DNA of 64,000 nt. Origin: Sneathiella sedimenti (GTDB taxonomy: Bacteria > Pseudomonadota > Alphaproteobacteria > Sneathiellales > Sneathiellaceae). Under the pieces are notes generated by a model. That model was not told the origin of the DNA. It searched no databases and worked only from the letters and a program-made list of their open reading frames with translations. The stretch covers positions 310,001-374,000 of the forward strand of contig NZ_JAFLNC010000003.1 in the NCBI RefSeq assembly GCF_017313765.1, written 5' to 3'. Below are positions 26,314 to 35,585 of the stretch, one piece after another. The position numbers were made by a program, and so were the translations under genes. Position 1 is the stretch's first letter, and each line of letters begins with the position of its first letter.

Positions 26314-27463
26314 TACCAAGAAGCCGCTACTTAATGACACATTTATCGTGATCATTTTTGCCGCCGCCATCTTGGCGATGCCGATCTGGCTGGATCCTAT
26401 TGGCGGCAACTATCCGGACCTGCTGCAGAAATTTGCCATTTACGGAATTTTCGCCATTGGCTTTAATATCCTTTTCGGTCTGACCGGATATCTTTCTTTC
26501 GGTCACGCAGCTTTTCTCGGTGTCGGGTCGTATGCCGCTGTCTGGTCGTTCAAGCTGTTGACGATGAACGTCATTCCGGCCGTTATTTTTGGCGTCCTGT
26601 TCGCAGGAATTCTTGCGGCGGTTATCGGCTTTCTAAGCCTGCGCCGATCGGGCATTTACTTCTCAATCCTCACGCTGGCCTTTGCCCAGATGTCCTATAA
26701 TCTCGCCTATTCAGTACTAACGCCGATTACAAACGGGGAAACGGGGCTGCAATTGGCCCGATCCGATCCACGCATCCTGGATCACCTGTTCTCAGACAGC
26801 CAGGCATCGGCGGGACTACCGAGCACGGACTTGTTCGGCGAAACGATGAGCGGTTATCCCGGCTTTTATTTCTGTGCCGTTCTGTTGATTATCTGTTTTT
26901 ACATCTCCATGCGGATATTCCGCTCTCCTTTTGGCCTGATGCTGAAAGGGATCAAGTCCAACCAGAACCGAATGAAATATACGGGCCTGAACACACGCCC
27001 CTACATGCTGACGGCGTTCATAATCTCCGGCATGTATGCCGGGTTGGCGGGGAGCCTGCTTGCGGTCACGGATCCATTGGCCGGCGCTGAAAGAATGCAA
27101 TGGACTGCCTCGGGTGAAGTCGTGTTGATGACAATTCTCGGCGGCGCCGGCACGCTTGTCGGGCCGATGCTGGGCGCAGGCTTGATCAAGTATTTTGAAA
27201 ATATCTTCTCTGCCTTCGATGACAATGTGCTTGCACAGGCCTTCTCCTTCCTGCCCGACAGCGTCGTCGAGTTTGTCGTGCCGGTGGTGGGCCTATTTGT
27301 CGGCAGTGGTTGGCATCTGACTTTGGGCCTGTTGTTTATGGTCATTGTGATATTCCTGCCCGGCGGGCTCGTGGAAGGATTCCGCCGTGTCGTCAATTAT
27401 TTCAGGTCAGGTGGAAACGCGAAGCAACAATCCGTGGAAGCGCAAAATCAGGCTGGCGAGTAA
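26306..27463 (+). CDS. LivM-type ABC transporter permease
   Basis: A 385-residue LivM-like permease with about ten helices. The family segment [28 protein letters not shown] and the C-terminal loop [20 protein letters not shown] are present, with a polar inserted loop around residues 150-185. The start ATG 26306 lies inside the end of the preceding gene. It pairs with the LivH-type subunit to form the channel. Confidence 0.9.
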   Translation: MTDTKKPLLNDTFIVIIFAAAILAMPIWLDPIGGNYPDLLQKFAIYGIFAIGFNILFGLTGYLSFGHAAFLGVGSYAAVWSFKLLTMNVIPAVIFGVLFAGILAAVIGFLSLRRSGIYFSILTLAFAQMSYNLAYSVLTPITNGETGLQLARSDPRILDHLFSDSQASAGLPSTDLFGETMSGYPGFYFCAVLLIICFYISMRIFRSPFGLMLKGIKSNQNRMKYTGLNTRPYMLTAFIISGMYAGLAGSLLAVTDPLAGAERMQWTASGEVVLMTILGGAGTLVGPMLGAGLIKYFENIFSAFDDNVLAQAFSFLPDSVVEFVVPVVGLFVGSGWHLTLGLLFMVIVIFLPGGLVEGFRRVVNYFRSGGNAKQQSVEAQNQAGE

Positions 27464-27474
27464 AAGGAAATATC

Positions 27475-28233
27475 ATGGGCGATCTCGTTCTTCATCTGGA
27501 TAATATCAATAAAAGCTTTGGCGGCCTCAGTGCTCTGTCCGATGTCAATCTGCATGTGGAGGAAGGGACGACGCATGCCATCATTGGCCCCAACGGAGCG
27601 GGAAAATCAACGCTTCTGAATGTTTGTATCGGCCGGCTGAAGCCGGATACAGGGAAAGTGACCTTTGCGGGTGAGGTTCTAACCGGCAGGCAACCGCATG
27701 AAATTGCCCAGCTTGGCGTTGCCCGAGTTTTTCAGACGCCAGAGATTTTTCAGGAAATGACGCTGCTTGAGAATGTAATGATTCCGGCTCTTTCCCATCG
27801 CGACGGGGCTTTTCGGCTGAACGCAACTGAACTTCTAAGCAAGCAGGGGGAAGTCCGCGAAGAGGCAGAACATATCCTTGAAGATGTCGGGTTAAAGGAC
27901 ATGATGATGGTCGAGGCGGCAAGCTTAAGCCGGGGTGACAAGCGCAGGCTGGAGCTCGGCATGTGTCTTATCTTGCGGCCACGTCTTTTGCTGCTCGACG
28001 AGCCGACTGCAGGCATGGCACGCCATGACACCAACCAGACCATTGAACTGTTAAAGAAGATCAAGTCTCGCGGGATGACAAAAGTGATTATTGAGCACGA
28101 CATGCATGTTGTCTTCAGTCTTGCGGACAAGGTCAGTGTGTTGGCGCGCGGACAGATTATAGCAGGCGGAGATCCGCAGAGTGTACGTGAGGATCCGAAG
28201 GTCAAGGAAGCGTATTTGGGAGGGACCACTTAA
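27475..28233 (+). CDS. LivG-type ABC transporter ATP-binding protein
   Basis: A 252-residue ABC ATPase. Walker A is GPNGAGKST (residues 37-45), the signature is degenerate, LSRGDKRRLELGMCL rather than LSGGQ, and Walker B is LLLLDEPTAGM with an H-loop in IIEHDMHVV. The AGM sequence and C-terminal YLGG are typical of LivG. It ends in a one-base TAATG overlap with the next ATPase. Confidence 0.9.
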   Translation: MGDLVLHLDNINKSFGGLSALSDVNLHVEEGTTHAIIGPNGAGKSTLLNVCIGRLKPDTGKVTFAGEVLTGRQPHEIAQLGVARVFQTPEIFQEMTLLENVMIPALSHRDGAFRLNATELLSKQGEVREEAEHILEDVGLKDMMMVEAASLSRGDKRRLELGMCLILRPRLLLLDEPTAGMARHDTNQTIELLKKIKSRGMTKVIIEHDMHVVFSLADKVSVLARGQIIAGGDPQSVREDPKVKEAYLGGTT

Positions 28234-28958
28234 TGTCTGAGACCTCAGAAGCAATGCCATATTTCAGTGTAAAGGATATTCACGCCTATTATGGTGAATC
28301 CTACATTGTGCAAGGGGTTTCCTTCGACGTTGAAGAGGGGGATATCGTTGCGTTGCTGGGGCGGAATGGTGCCGGAAAAACATCTACATTGCGGGCGCTT
28401 GCCCGCGTCGACAGCCCCTCTTTGAAGCGCGGAGAGATCTATCTTAATGGTAAGGCGATTCATCCCCTCAAGGCATATCAAGCCGCGCAAGCAGGTGTCC
28501 AGCTTGTTCCGGAAGACCGCCGCATTATTGGCGGGCTGACGGTGGAGGAGAATTTATTGCTTTCCCAGGTAGCGGAACCGAAAGGGTGGGAAATAGAGCG
28601 TATTTATGACCATTTCCCGCGTCTTGGCGAAAGACGGAACCAGGATGCCGTTACTATGTCTGGTGGAGAGCAGCAGATGCTGGCAGTTGCCAGAGCGCTT
28701 GCGCGTGATGTGAAATTGTTGTTTCTTGATGAACCCTATGAAGGCCTCGCGCCGGTCATTGTTCAGGAAATCGAGAAAATTCTACTCGAAGTTAAAAACC
28801 TCGGGATTACCACGATTATTGTTGAACAGAATGCAGTTGCGGCGTTACAGCTTGCCGACAAGGCGCTCATCCTGGACATGGGGCAAATTGCCTTTCGCGG
28901 CACCGCGCAGCAAGTGCTGGAAGACCAGGAATTGCGGCATGAATATCTCGCGATTTGA
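28233..28958 (+). CDS. LivF-type ABC transporter ATP-binding protein
   Basis: A 241-residue ABC ATPase with Walker A GRNGAGKTST, the signature MSGGEQQMLAVARAL, Walker B LLFLDEPYEGLAP and the C-terminal EYLAI of LivF proteins. VPEDRRIIGGLTVEENL is the usual LivF Q-loop neighbourhood. It completes a five-gene Liv-type importer. The DEPYEGLAP form is typical of LivF/UrtE-like subunits and does not define the substrate. Confidence 0.9.
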   Translation: MSETSEAMPYFSVKDIHAYYGESYIVQGVSFDVEEGDIVALLGRNGAGKTSTLRALARVDSPSLKRGEIYLNGKAIHPLKAYQAAQAGVQLVPEDRRIIGGLTVEENLLLSQVAEPKGWEIERIYDHFPRLGERRNQDAVTMSGGEQQMLAVARALARDVKLLFLDEPYEGLAPVIVQEIEKILLEVKNLGITTIIVEQNAVAALQLADKALILDMGQIAFRGTAQQVLEDQELRHEYLAI

Positions 28959-29088
28959 CGGCGGAAATTCAGTATTTTCTGACATTTAGGTTGTATTTAG
29001 ATGGAGACGAACGCATAAATATCCTGTCACATACTGCCGAAAATTAAACATTGAAAAAACTGTATGTTGGGTGAAAGGACTTAGTAGG

Positions 29089-31029
29089 ATGTCAGCAAAG
29101 GATCTATATCCCGTACCTCAGGAACTTGCAAAGACAGCTTGGGCCGATAAGACGAGTTATCAGGCGATGTACCGTGCGTCGGTTGAAGATCCCGATGCTT
29201 TCTGGGGCGAGCATGGAAAGCGGATTGACTGGATTAAACCCTACACCAAAGTGAAAGATGTTTCCTTTGCAAAGGACGACCTGCATATCAAATGGTTTTA
29301 TGACGGGACCTTGAACGTCAGCTACAACTGTCTTGATCGTCACCTTGAAACGCGTGGCGATAGTCCCGCCATTATCTGGGAGGGGGACGATCCAAATGAC
29401 GATAAAACCCTGACGTATCGCGAATTGCATGCCGAGGTATGCAAGTTTGCCAATGTGCTCAAGGCTCAAGGCATCAAAAAAGGGGACCGCGTGACCCTGT
29501 ATATGCCGATGATCGTCGAGGCCGCGGTTGCCATGCTCGCCTGTACACGCATCGGTGCCATTCATTCGATCGTGTTCGGCGGATTTTCCCCAGATGCTCT
29601 GGCCGGTCGAATTAGGGATTGCAAATCGAATTGCGTGATTACCGCGGATGAAGGAGTTCGCGGAGGGCGGCCGATACCCCTCAAGGCCAATACGGATGCG
29701 GCGCTGGCGGATTGCCCCGACTGCACGACATGTATTGTTGTCAAGCGCACTGGCGGGACTATTAACTGGGTCGACGGCCGAGACGTCTGGTACCACGAGG
29801 CAATGGACAAGGTCGATGCCGTTTGCCCGCCCGAGGAAATGAACGCGGAAGATCCACTTTTTATTCTGTATACCTCCGGGTCTACTGGCCAGCCGAAGGG
29901 CGTGTTGCACACAACGGGTGGCTATATCGTCTACGCGGCCATGACTCACCGGTACGTGTTTGACTACCACGATGGCGATATTTACTGGTGTACAGCCGAT
30001 GTCGGCTGGGTAACAGGTCATAGCTATATCATTTACGGACCCCTTGCGAATGGCGCAACGACCTTGATGTTTGAAGGGGTGCCGAACTATCCGACGGTCT
30101 CCCGCTTCTGGGAGGTATGCGACAAACACAACGTCAATATTTTCTATACGGCGCCGACAGCGATCCGCGCCTTAATGCGTGACGGTGATGAACCGGTCAA
30201 GAAGACATCCCGCAAATCGCTGCGGTTGCTGGGGTCTGTCGGTGAGCCAATTAATCCGGAAGCCTGGCGTTGGTATTATGATGTCGTTGGGGAGGGGCGC
30301 TGCCCGATCGTCGATACCTGGTGGCAGACGGAGACAGGCGGTATTCTGATCTCGCCGCTGCCAGGCGCTATGGACTTGAAGCCAGGCTCCGCCACACTTC
30401 CATTCTTTGGAATAGAACCCGTAATGGTCGATACCGAGGGCGCTGTTCTGGAGGGGCCCTGCGAAGGTATGCTGTGTATCAAGGATAGCTGGCCCGGACA
30501 AATGCGAACAGTGTATGGCGACCATGAACGCTTTGTTCAGACCTATTTCAGCAATTTCTCCGGTCTCTATTTTAGTGGTGATGGGGCGAGACGGGATGAA
30601 GACGGTTACTATTGGATTACAGGTCGCGTTGACGACGTGATTAATGTCTCCGGTCACCGGATGGGGACGGCCGAGGTTGAGAGCGCGCTTGTTGCACATG
30701 AACTGGTGGCGGAAGCGGCCGTTGTAGGATATCCACATGATATCAAGGGGCAGGGGATATATGCCTATGTCACCTTGACCGCAGGGGTTGCCCCGTCAGA
30801 GGAATTGCGCGCCGAATTGGTCAAGTGGGTCCGTAATGAAATTGGTCCCATTGCCACACCGGATCTGATTCAGTGGGCCCCCGGCCTTCCTAAAACTCGC
30901 TCGGGCAAGATCATGCGACGTATCTTGCGTAAAGTGGCCGAGAATGACTATGCCAGTCTCGGCGACACGTCAACATTGGCAGAGCCCGCGGTAGTTGAAG
31001 AACTGATCGAAAACAGGATGAACAAGTAA
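29089..31029 (+). CDS. acs: Acetyl-CoA synthetase
   Basis: A 646-residue AMP-forming acetate-CoA ligase, the normal length. It converts acetate, ATP and CoA to acetyl-CoA by way of acetyl-AMP. The ATP loop [11 protein letters not shown], the substrate/adenine region [11 protein letters not shown] and the A10 motif [11 protein letters not shown] are present. Lys607 is the residue usually controlled by acetylation. The start is ATG 29089 behind AAAGGAC, not the GTG at 29071. It lies 130 bp after the Liv-type transporter and upstream of a CrbS-like kinase, a family known to control acs in Vibrio and Pseudomonas. Confidence 0.96.
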   Translation: MSAKDLYPVPQELAKTAWADKTSYQAMYRASVEDPDAFWGEHGKRIDWIKPYTKVKDVSFAKDDLHIKWFYDGTLNVSYNCLDRHLETRGDSPAIIWEGDDPNDDKTLTYRELHAEVCKFANVLKAQGIKKGDRVTLYMPMIVEAAVAMLACTRIGAIHSIVFGGFSPDALAGRIRDCKSNCVITADEGVRGGRPIPLKANTDAALADCPDCTTCIVVKRTGGTINWVDGRDVWYHEAMDKVDAVCPPEEMNAEDPLFILYTSGSTGQPKGVLHTTGGYIVYAAMTHRYVFDYHDGDIYWCTADVGWVTGHSYIIYGPLANGATTLMFEGVPNYPTVSRFWEVCDKHNVNIFYTAPTAIRALMRDGDEPVKKTSRKSLRLLGSVGEPINPEAWRWYYDVVGEGRCPIVDTWWQTETGGILISPLPGAMDLKPGSATLPFFGIEPVMVDTEGAVLEGPCEGMLCIKDSWPGQMRTVYGDHERFVQTYFSNFSGLYFSGDGARRDEDGYYWITGRVDDVINVSGHRMGTAEVESALVAHELVAEAAVVGYPHDIKGQGIYAYVTLTAGVAPSEELRAELVKWVRNEIGPIATPDLIQWAPGLPKTRSGKIMRRILRKVAENDYASLGDTSTLAEPAVVEELIENRMNK

Positions 31030-31213
31030 CGCAGCAAACCTGTCCGCCTGTTCCTGCGAGATTGACCAATGACAATATCCTAATAAATGGAGTAATATTG
31101 TTCAGCAGGGAACCGAAGAATGAGGGTGCCGACACAGAAGAGCTTCATAAGGAGCCGGGTAATGTCGTCAGCCTATATACGTTCTCGAGATCATCTAGGG
31201 AGCAAACGGGAGC

Positions 31214-31603
31214 ATGACTCATACAGTGCTTGTGGTGGAAGACGAGCCGAATATCGTACTGTCTTTACAATTTATTTTGAGGCAAGCCGGGTTTACTGTG
31301 CGGGTGGCGCGCGATGGGGAACAGGCACTGCGGGCCGTTGAGGACTATGTGCCCGATCTGGTGATATTGGATATTATGCTGCCCAAGCAGGACGGTTTTG
31401 CGGTTTGTGAAGCCATCAGAGCGAATGCGGCCTGTGCGAATGTAAAAATTATCATGCTGTCGGCAAAAAGCCGGGAAGCAGACAAGGAAAGAGCGGTCGC
31501 GCTCGGCGCGGATGAATTTGTTACAAAGCCTTTTTCCACGCGTGCCCTTGGCAAGATGGTGAAGGAAATTGTGGCACCGGCGAACACGTCATTAGCACGC
31601 TAA
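31214..31603 (+). CDS. Stand-alone response regulator receiver
   Basis: A 129-residue CheY-like receiver with no output domain. The acidic pocket is Glu9-Asp10, the phosphoacceptor Asp53 (VILDIMLP), the conserved Ser83 and Lys105 (FVTKPFS). It lies between acs and the SLC5-histidine kinase gene, so it is the likely phosphoacceptor of that kinase. In CrbSR systems the partner CrbR carries a LuxR-type HTH. Here that domain is missing, so the output must go through another protein. The start ATG follows GGGAGC. Confidence 0.92.
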   Translation: MTHTVLVVEDEPNIVLSLQFILRQAGFTVRVARDGEQALRAVEDYVPDLVILDIMLPKQDGFAVCEAIRANAACANVKIIMLSAKSREADKERAVALGADEFVTKPFSTRALGKMVKEIVAPANTSLAR

Positions 31604-31648
31604 GTAAATCTGAAGTTCGGGTTTTGACCATTTGACGGGTGAGGTTGG

Positions 31649-31918
31649 ATGATAAGGACAGGGCGAAAAAAGGAATGGTCAGTTCTTCTGTTCGTCGCCT
31701 GTCTTGTCGCCCTCCTGCCGCCGGTTATTGCCCTGTTTGATAGCTCTATCCGTGTATTTGGCATCCCTCTCAGCTATCTGTTCGTGTTTGGAGTCTGGGC
31801 TTTCGCAATCGCCATGACGGCGTTGGGCGCAAGGCGGGGACCCGAGAAGGCGATCGGACCGCCAGAAGCGGAAAGGGGAGGGCCCAGCTCGACTGACCCC
31901 GGCCGGGGAAAACAGTAA
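31649..31918 (+). CDS. Small two-helix membrane protein preceding an SSS transporter
   Basis: An 89-residue protein with two hydrophobic helices (about 13-32 and 40-60) and a polar, proline-rich tail. Its length, the FGIPLSYLFVFGVW segment and its place directly before a sodium:solute symporter recall the small partner subunits (DUF3311/DUF485-like) found upstream of SLC5 transporters such as ActP. A one-base TAATG overlap couples it to the next gene. I expect it to help assembly or function of the SLC5-kinase; this is inference. Confidence 0.7.
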   Translation: MIRTGRKKEWSVLLFVACLVALLPPVIALFDSSIRVFGIPLSYLFVFGVWAFAIAMTALGARRGPEKAIGPPEAERGGPSSTDPGRGKQ

Positions 31919-34668
31919 TGTCTGGCGGATTGGTCCTCACTGTTTCCATTCTCTATCTGGGGCTCCTTTTCGCCATCGCCCAATTTGTCGACCTTCAGTC
32001 TGCGAAGGGACGCCAGCTAACCAGAAACCCCTTTATCTATACCTTATCGATCGGCGTTTATTGTACTTCCTGGACATTTTACGGCAGTGTCGGGCTTGCC
32101 GCCACGGAAGGGCTTGGATTCCTGCCGATATATCTTGGTCCGACGCTGGTTTTTGTCCTCTGGTCTGTCGTCTGGGTTAAGATTATCCGTATTTGTAAGG
32201 TGCATCGGATAACGTCGATTGCGGATTTTATCGCCTCACGTTACGGCAAGCAGGCGAAATTGGGCGGTTTGGTAACGATCATCGCTGTGGTCGGCACTAT
32301 GCCCTATATTTCGCTTCAGCTAAAATCCATCGCAACCAGCTTTAGAATCCTCGTCAGCTCTTCGGAAACGGCAATTTTGCATGCCCCGAACGAAGCCATC
32401 TTCTTCATCGATACAACGCTGATCGTGGCTATTGCGCTTGCGCTTTTTGCTATTCTTTTCGGGACACGCCATATCGACGCAAGCGAACATCATGAGGGGC
32501 TGGTCGCTGCAATCGCCTTTGAATCCGTGGTCAAGCTGGTCACTTTTCTGGCTGTCGGATTCTTCGTCACCTTTGGTCTTTACAACGGATTCGCAGACCT
32601 TTTCTCAACGGCCGCGGATAGGGGGCTGGATTCGCTTTTCACGGTTTCCAAGGATAATGACTACAGTGTGTGGATGACAATGACCGTGCTATCCATGGCG
32701 GCAATCATCTGTCTGCCCCGGCAGTTTTATATGACAGCCGTGGAGAATCCGGATGAATCATTTCTCCGCAAGGCAACCTGGTTGTTTCCACTCTATCTGC
32801 TGGTCATTAATATATTTGTCTTACCAATCGCGCTCGCAGGTCGATTGTCGTTTGGCGGCGCCTCGGCCGATGCGGATATGTTTATGCTGACCGTGCCGCT
32901 TTTTCATGACCAGGCGTTTTTGGCGCTCATCGCCTTCATTGGCGGATTGTCAGCGGCAACGTCAATGGTCATCGTCGCCTCGATCGCACTGGCGACGATG
33001 GTGTGCAATGACCTTATCATGCCGCTGCTATTGCGCTGGCGTGGCCTCAATATCAACAAGAATGATGACCTGACCGGGTTACTGCTCACCATCCGGCGGG
33101 TTAGTATTCTTCTCATTCTGATCCTTGGTTATGTTTATTATCTGATCGCGAGTGAGTCATACTCTCTCGTTACCATAGGCCTTGTCTCCTTTGCGGCGGC
33201 GGCACAGTTCGCGCCAGCCATCATAGGCGGCATTTTCTGGAAAGGGGCATCCTATCGGGGGGCAATGACCGGTCTCGCACTTGGTTTTATCGTCTGGCTA
33301 TACACATTGCTGCTCCCGTCGTTTGCCCAGTCAGGATGGCTTCCAATTAGCTTTATAGAACAGGGACCTTATAGCATTTCACTTTTAAAGCCCTATGCGC
33401 TTTTCGGTATGGAAGGGTTTGATCGTCTGACCCATGCCTTGTTCTGGAGCATGTTTTTTAACATCGGGGCATACTGGATCGTCTCCCTGGTGTCTCACCA
33501 AACCGCGATTGAACGAATTCAGGGAACGTTGTTTGTCGATGTTTTCGGGCATACAGATGATGAGCGCGACAGCCGTTACTGGCGTGGTTCTGCGACGGTC
33601 GCGGACTTGCAGCAACTCGTGGGTCGATTTGTCGGGGTGCAGCGGGCGGCACAGGCATTCGCGGATTTCGCAGCTGAGCGGGACATTAATTTACGTAAAA
33701 GTCATTCCGCTGATGCCGCCTTGCTCGACTTTGCGGAGAAAATGCTGGCCGGCGCCATCGGCTCCGCAACGGCCCGGGTGATGGTAGGCTCTGTAGTGAA
33801 AGGTGAGATCGTTGGACTCGAAGAGGTGTATCGTATTCTTGATGAAACCAGTCAGGTTATTGAATACAGCCATCGGCTAGAGCAGAAATCAGCAGAACTG
33901 GAGCGGGCGACGGCCCAGCTCCGTAACGCCAACGAGCGACTGAAAGAGCTTGATTCCTTGAAGGATCACTTTCTCTCCATGGTGAGTCACGAACTCCGGA
34001 CCCCCCTGACGTCACTTCGCGCATTTGGCGAAATATTGATAGATAATCCAGAGGTATCACCGGAGGAACGAGAACGGTTTCTGAATGTCATTATCAAGGA
34101 AAGCTCACGCCTGACCCGGCTAATTGACCAGCTCCTTGATCTCGCCCGCATGGAAGCCGGACAGATGGACTGGTCGCTGGACACAGTCGATATCGCGGCC
34201 ACAATACGCGAGGCAATGGCAACGCTTGCCGGTCTGATCAAGGAAAATGAAGTCGAGGTGGAAACGCGAATTCCCGAGGATTTACCATTGGTGCGGGCGG
34301 ATCGCGACCAACTTATCCAGGTGGTCATTAATCTCGTTTCAAACGCCATTAAGTTCTGTGACAAGGAAAATGGTCATATCGACCTCTCGGTATCCGCAGG
34401 AGACGATATGTTGAAGGTGAGTGTTGCCGATAACGGAAAAGGAATTGCGGAGAATATGATGGAGCATATTTTCGAAAAGTTCCATCAGTCGATTGGACGC
34501 GATGAAGACAAACCGCAAGGATCAGGGCTCGGCCTTGCCATTTGCCGGGAGATTGTTTCGTTCTTGGGCGGTCATATTTGGGTCACGAACAAGCATGAGG
34601 GCGGAGCTGTCTTTGCCTTCACCGTCCCTCGCGCCGATCGTCAGGATATGAGGCTCTCTGCCGAATAG
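31918..34668 (+). CDS. SLC5 symporter-STAC-histidine kinase fusion (CrbS-like)
   Basis: A 916-residue membrane sensor. Residues 1-530 form a 13-helix sodium:solute symporter module. A STAC-type linker follows at about 545-640 (ATVADLQQLVGRFVGVQRAA), then a coiled coil, a HisKA domain with phospho-accepting His691 in MVSHELRTPLTS, and a C-terminal HATPase (N box NLVSNAIKFCDK, G1 DNGKGI, G2 GSGLGLAI). No PAS domain separates STAC and HisKA. CrbS and CbrA share this layout; CrbS controls acs in response to acetate. Its position two genes after acs supports a CrbS-like role, with the receiver at 31214 as partner. Confidence 0.92.
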   Translation: MSGGLVLTVSILYLGLLFAIAQFVDLQSAKGRQLTRNPFIYTLSIGVYCTSWTFYGSVGLAATEGLGFLPIYLGPTLVFVLWSVVWVKIIRICKVHRITSIADFIASRYGKQAKLGGLVTIIAVVGTMPYISLQLKSIATSFRILVSSSETAILHAPNEAIFFIDTTLIVAIALALFAILFGTRHIDASEHHEGLVAAIAFESVVKLVTFLAVGFFVTFGLYNGFADLFSTAADRGLDSLFTVSKDNDYSVWMTMTVLSMAAIICLPRQFYMTAVENPDESFLRKATWLFPLYLLVINIFVLPIALAGRLSFGGASADADMFMLTVPLFHDQAFLALIAFIGGLSAATSMVIVASIALATMVCNDLIMPLLLRWRGLNINKNDDLTGLLLTIRRVSILLILILGYVYYLIASESYSLVTIGLVSFAAAAQFAPAIIGGIFWKGASYRGAMTGLALGFIVWLYTLLLPSFAQSGWLPISFIEQGPYSISLLKPYALFGMEGFDRLTHALFWSMFFNIGAYWIVSLVSHQTAIERIQGTLFVDVFGHTDDERDSRYWRGSATVADLQQLVGRFVGVQRAAQAFADFAAERDINLRKSHSADAALLDFAEKMLAGAIGSATARVMVGSVVKGEIVGLEEVYRILDETSQVIEYSHRLEQKSAELERATAQLRNANERLKELDSLKDHFLSMVSHELRTPLTSLRAFGEILIDNPEVSPEERERFLNVIIKESSRLTRLIDQLLDLARMEAGQMDWSLDTVDIAATIREAMATLAGLIKENEVEVETRIPEDLPLVRADRDQLIQVVINLVSNAIKFCDKENGHIDLSVSAGDDMLKVSVADNGKGIAENMMEHIFEKFHQSIGRDEDKPQGSGLGLAICREIVSFLGGHIWVTNKHEGGAVFAFTVPRADRQDMRLSAE

Positions 34669-34672
34669 AAAC

Positions 34673-35452
34673 TCATGTATTGGCCCTGTAGATCATGATA
34701 AAGCCGATTAGGCAAACCAGGCCCAGAACAATTTTCTTAAAGGTTTTCTGATCAATCAGGTGACGTACCTTGGTTCCCGCCCACATCCCGGCGAAGAGTG
34801 GCCCCAGGCCGATGAGGCTGTAGGCAATTTCCGTGGGTTTTAGAAAATTCATGCTTTGCAGGCTGAGCAACAGGAAAATGCTGCCACCAAATAGCATGAC
34901 GCTGACCGCCGCGATGAACTTTTCCTTCTCCAGGCCAAGCGCAATAAAGAAAAAGACCGGCAACGTCCCAAAAAGCGTTGTTATGCCCCCGATTATACCG
35001 GCTGCGAGACCAACCGTTGGGCCAGAAATTCTCTCGTGCGATCCCAGAAAGGAGAAGGAAACGCCAAAATATTCCAGCCCTGAAATTAGGATCAGGAAAC
35101 TGCCAACCGCGATAAGAAGATACTTCGTGTCGACAGTAGAGAGCATGAACACGCCGATCGGTAATCCAATAAACAATCCCAGCAGCAGTCGCCAGTGCCG
35201 TGCGATCGATGTCTTGATATGACCTGACACGATCATCTGAACAAAATTGGTGATAACCATTGGCAACGTCATTATGGCAACCGCCGCAGGCAAGGACATA
35301 AAAAAGACGATAATAGGCACCGCGATAGTTGGCAGGCCAAATGCGGAAATGCCCTTAACAAATCCCCCAAGTGCAAAGGCAATGCAGACGACAAGCAGAT
35401 GGAAAAGATTGAATTCAGGAAGATATTGGGTGATCATGGCTAGGGGCCGCAT
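34673..35452 (-). CDS. TauE/SafE-family membrane transporter
   Basis: A 259-residue inner-membrane protein of the sulfite-exporter TauE/SafE family with about eight helices and two repeated halves. FALGGFVKGISAFGLPTIAVPI near the N-terminus and GIIGGITTLFGTLPVFFF in the second half are the duplicated family motifs. Members move sulfite, sulfoacetate or other organosulfur anions; no sulfur genes are nearby. Two ATG starts (35452 and 35437) are possible, neither with a good ribosome-binding site. It converges on the kinase gene with a 4 bp gap. Confidence 0.85.
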   Translation of the reverse strand: MRPLAMITQYLPEFNLFHLLVVCIAFALGGFVKGISAFGLPTIAVPIIVFFMSLPAAVAIMTLPMVITNFVQMIVSGHIKTSIARHWRLLLGLFIGLPIGVFMLSTVDTKYLLIAVGSFLILISGLEYFGVSFSFLGSHERISGPTVGLAAGIIGGITTLFGTLPVFFFIALGLEKEKFIAAVSVMLFGGSIFLLLSLQSMNFLKPTEIAYSLIGLGPLFAGMWAGTKVRHLIDQKTFKKIVLGLVCLIGFIMIYRANT

Positions 35453-35585
35453 TCAAAACAAAAAAATCCAGTCAGGGTGGAAATCAATCCTGACAGTTTC
35501 AGAAAACTAAGGACCATAAAAACGCATCGCCGCCAACCACTTTGTTGCATTGTCGACGATATAACCTCTAGTTCGGAGAAAAATC

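Noticed and set aside
29104-30129. 341-codon open frame on the minus strand
   Set aside because: It is antisense to acetyl-CoA synthetase and is a by-product of codon use there; no domain or ribosome-binding site is seen.
31120-31341. Small open frame between acs and the receiver gene
   Set aside because: Most of it overlaps the receiver gene in another frame, and the peptide has no features of a real small protein.
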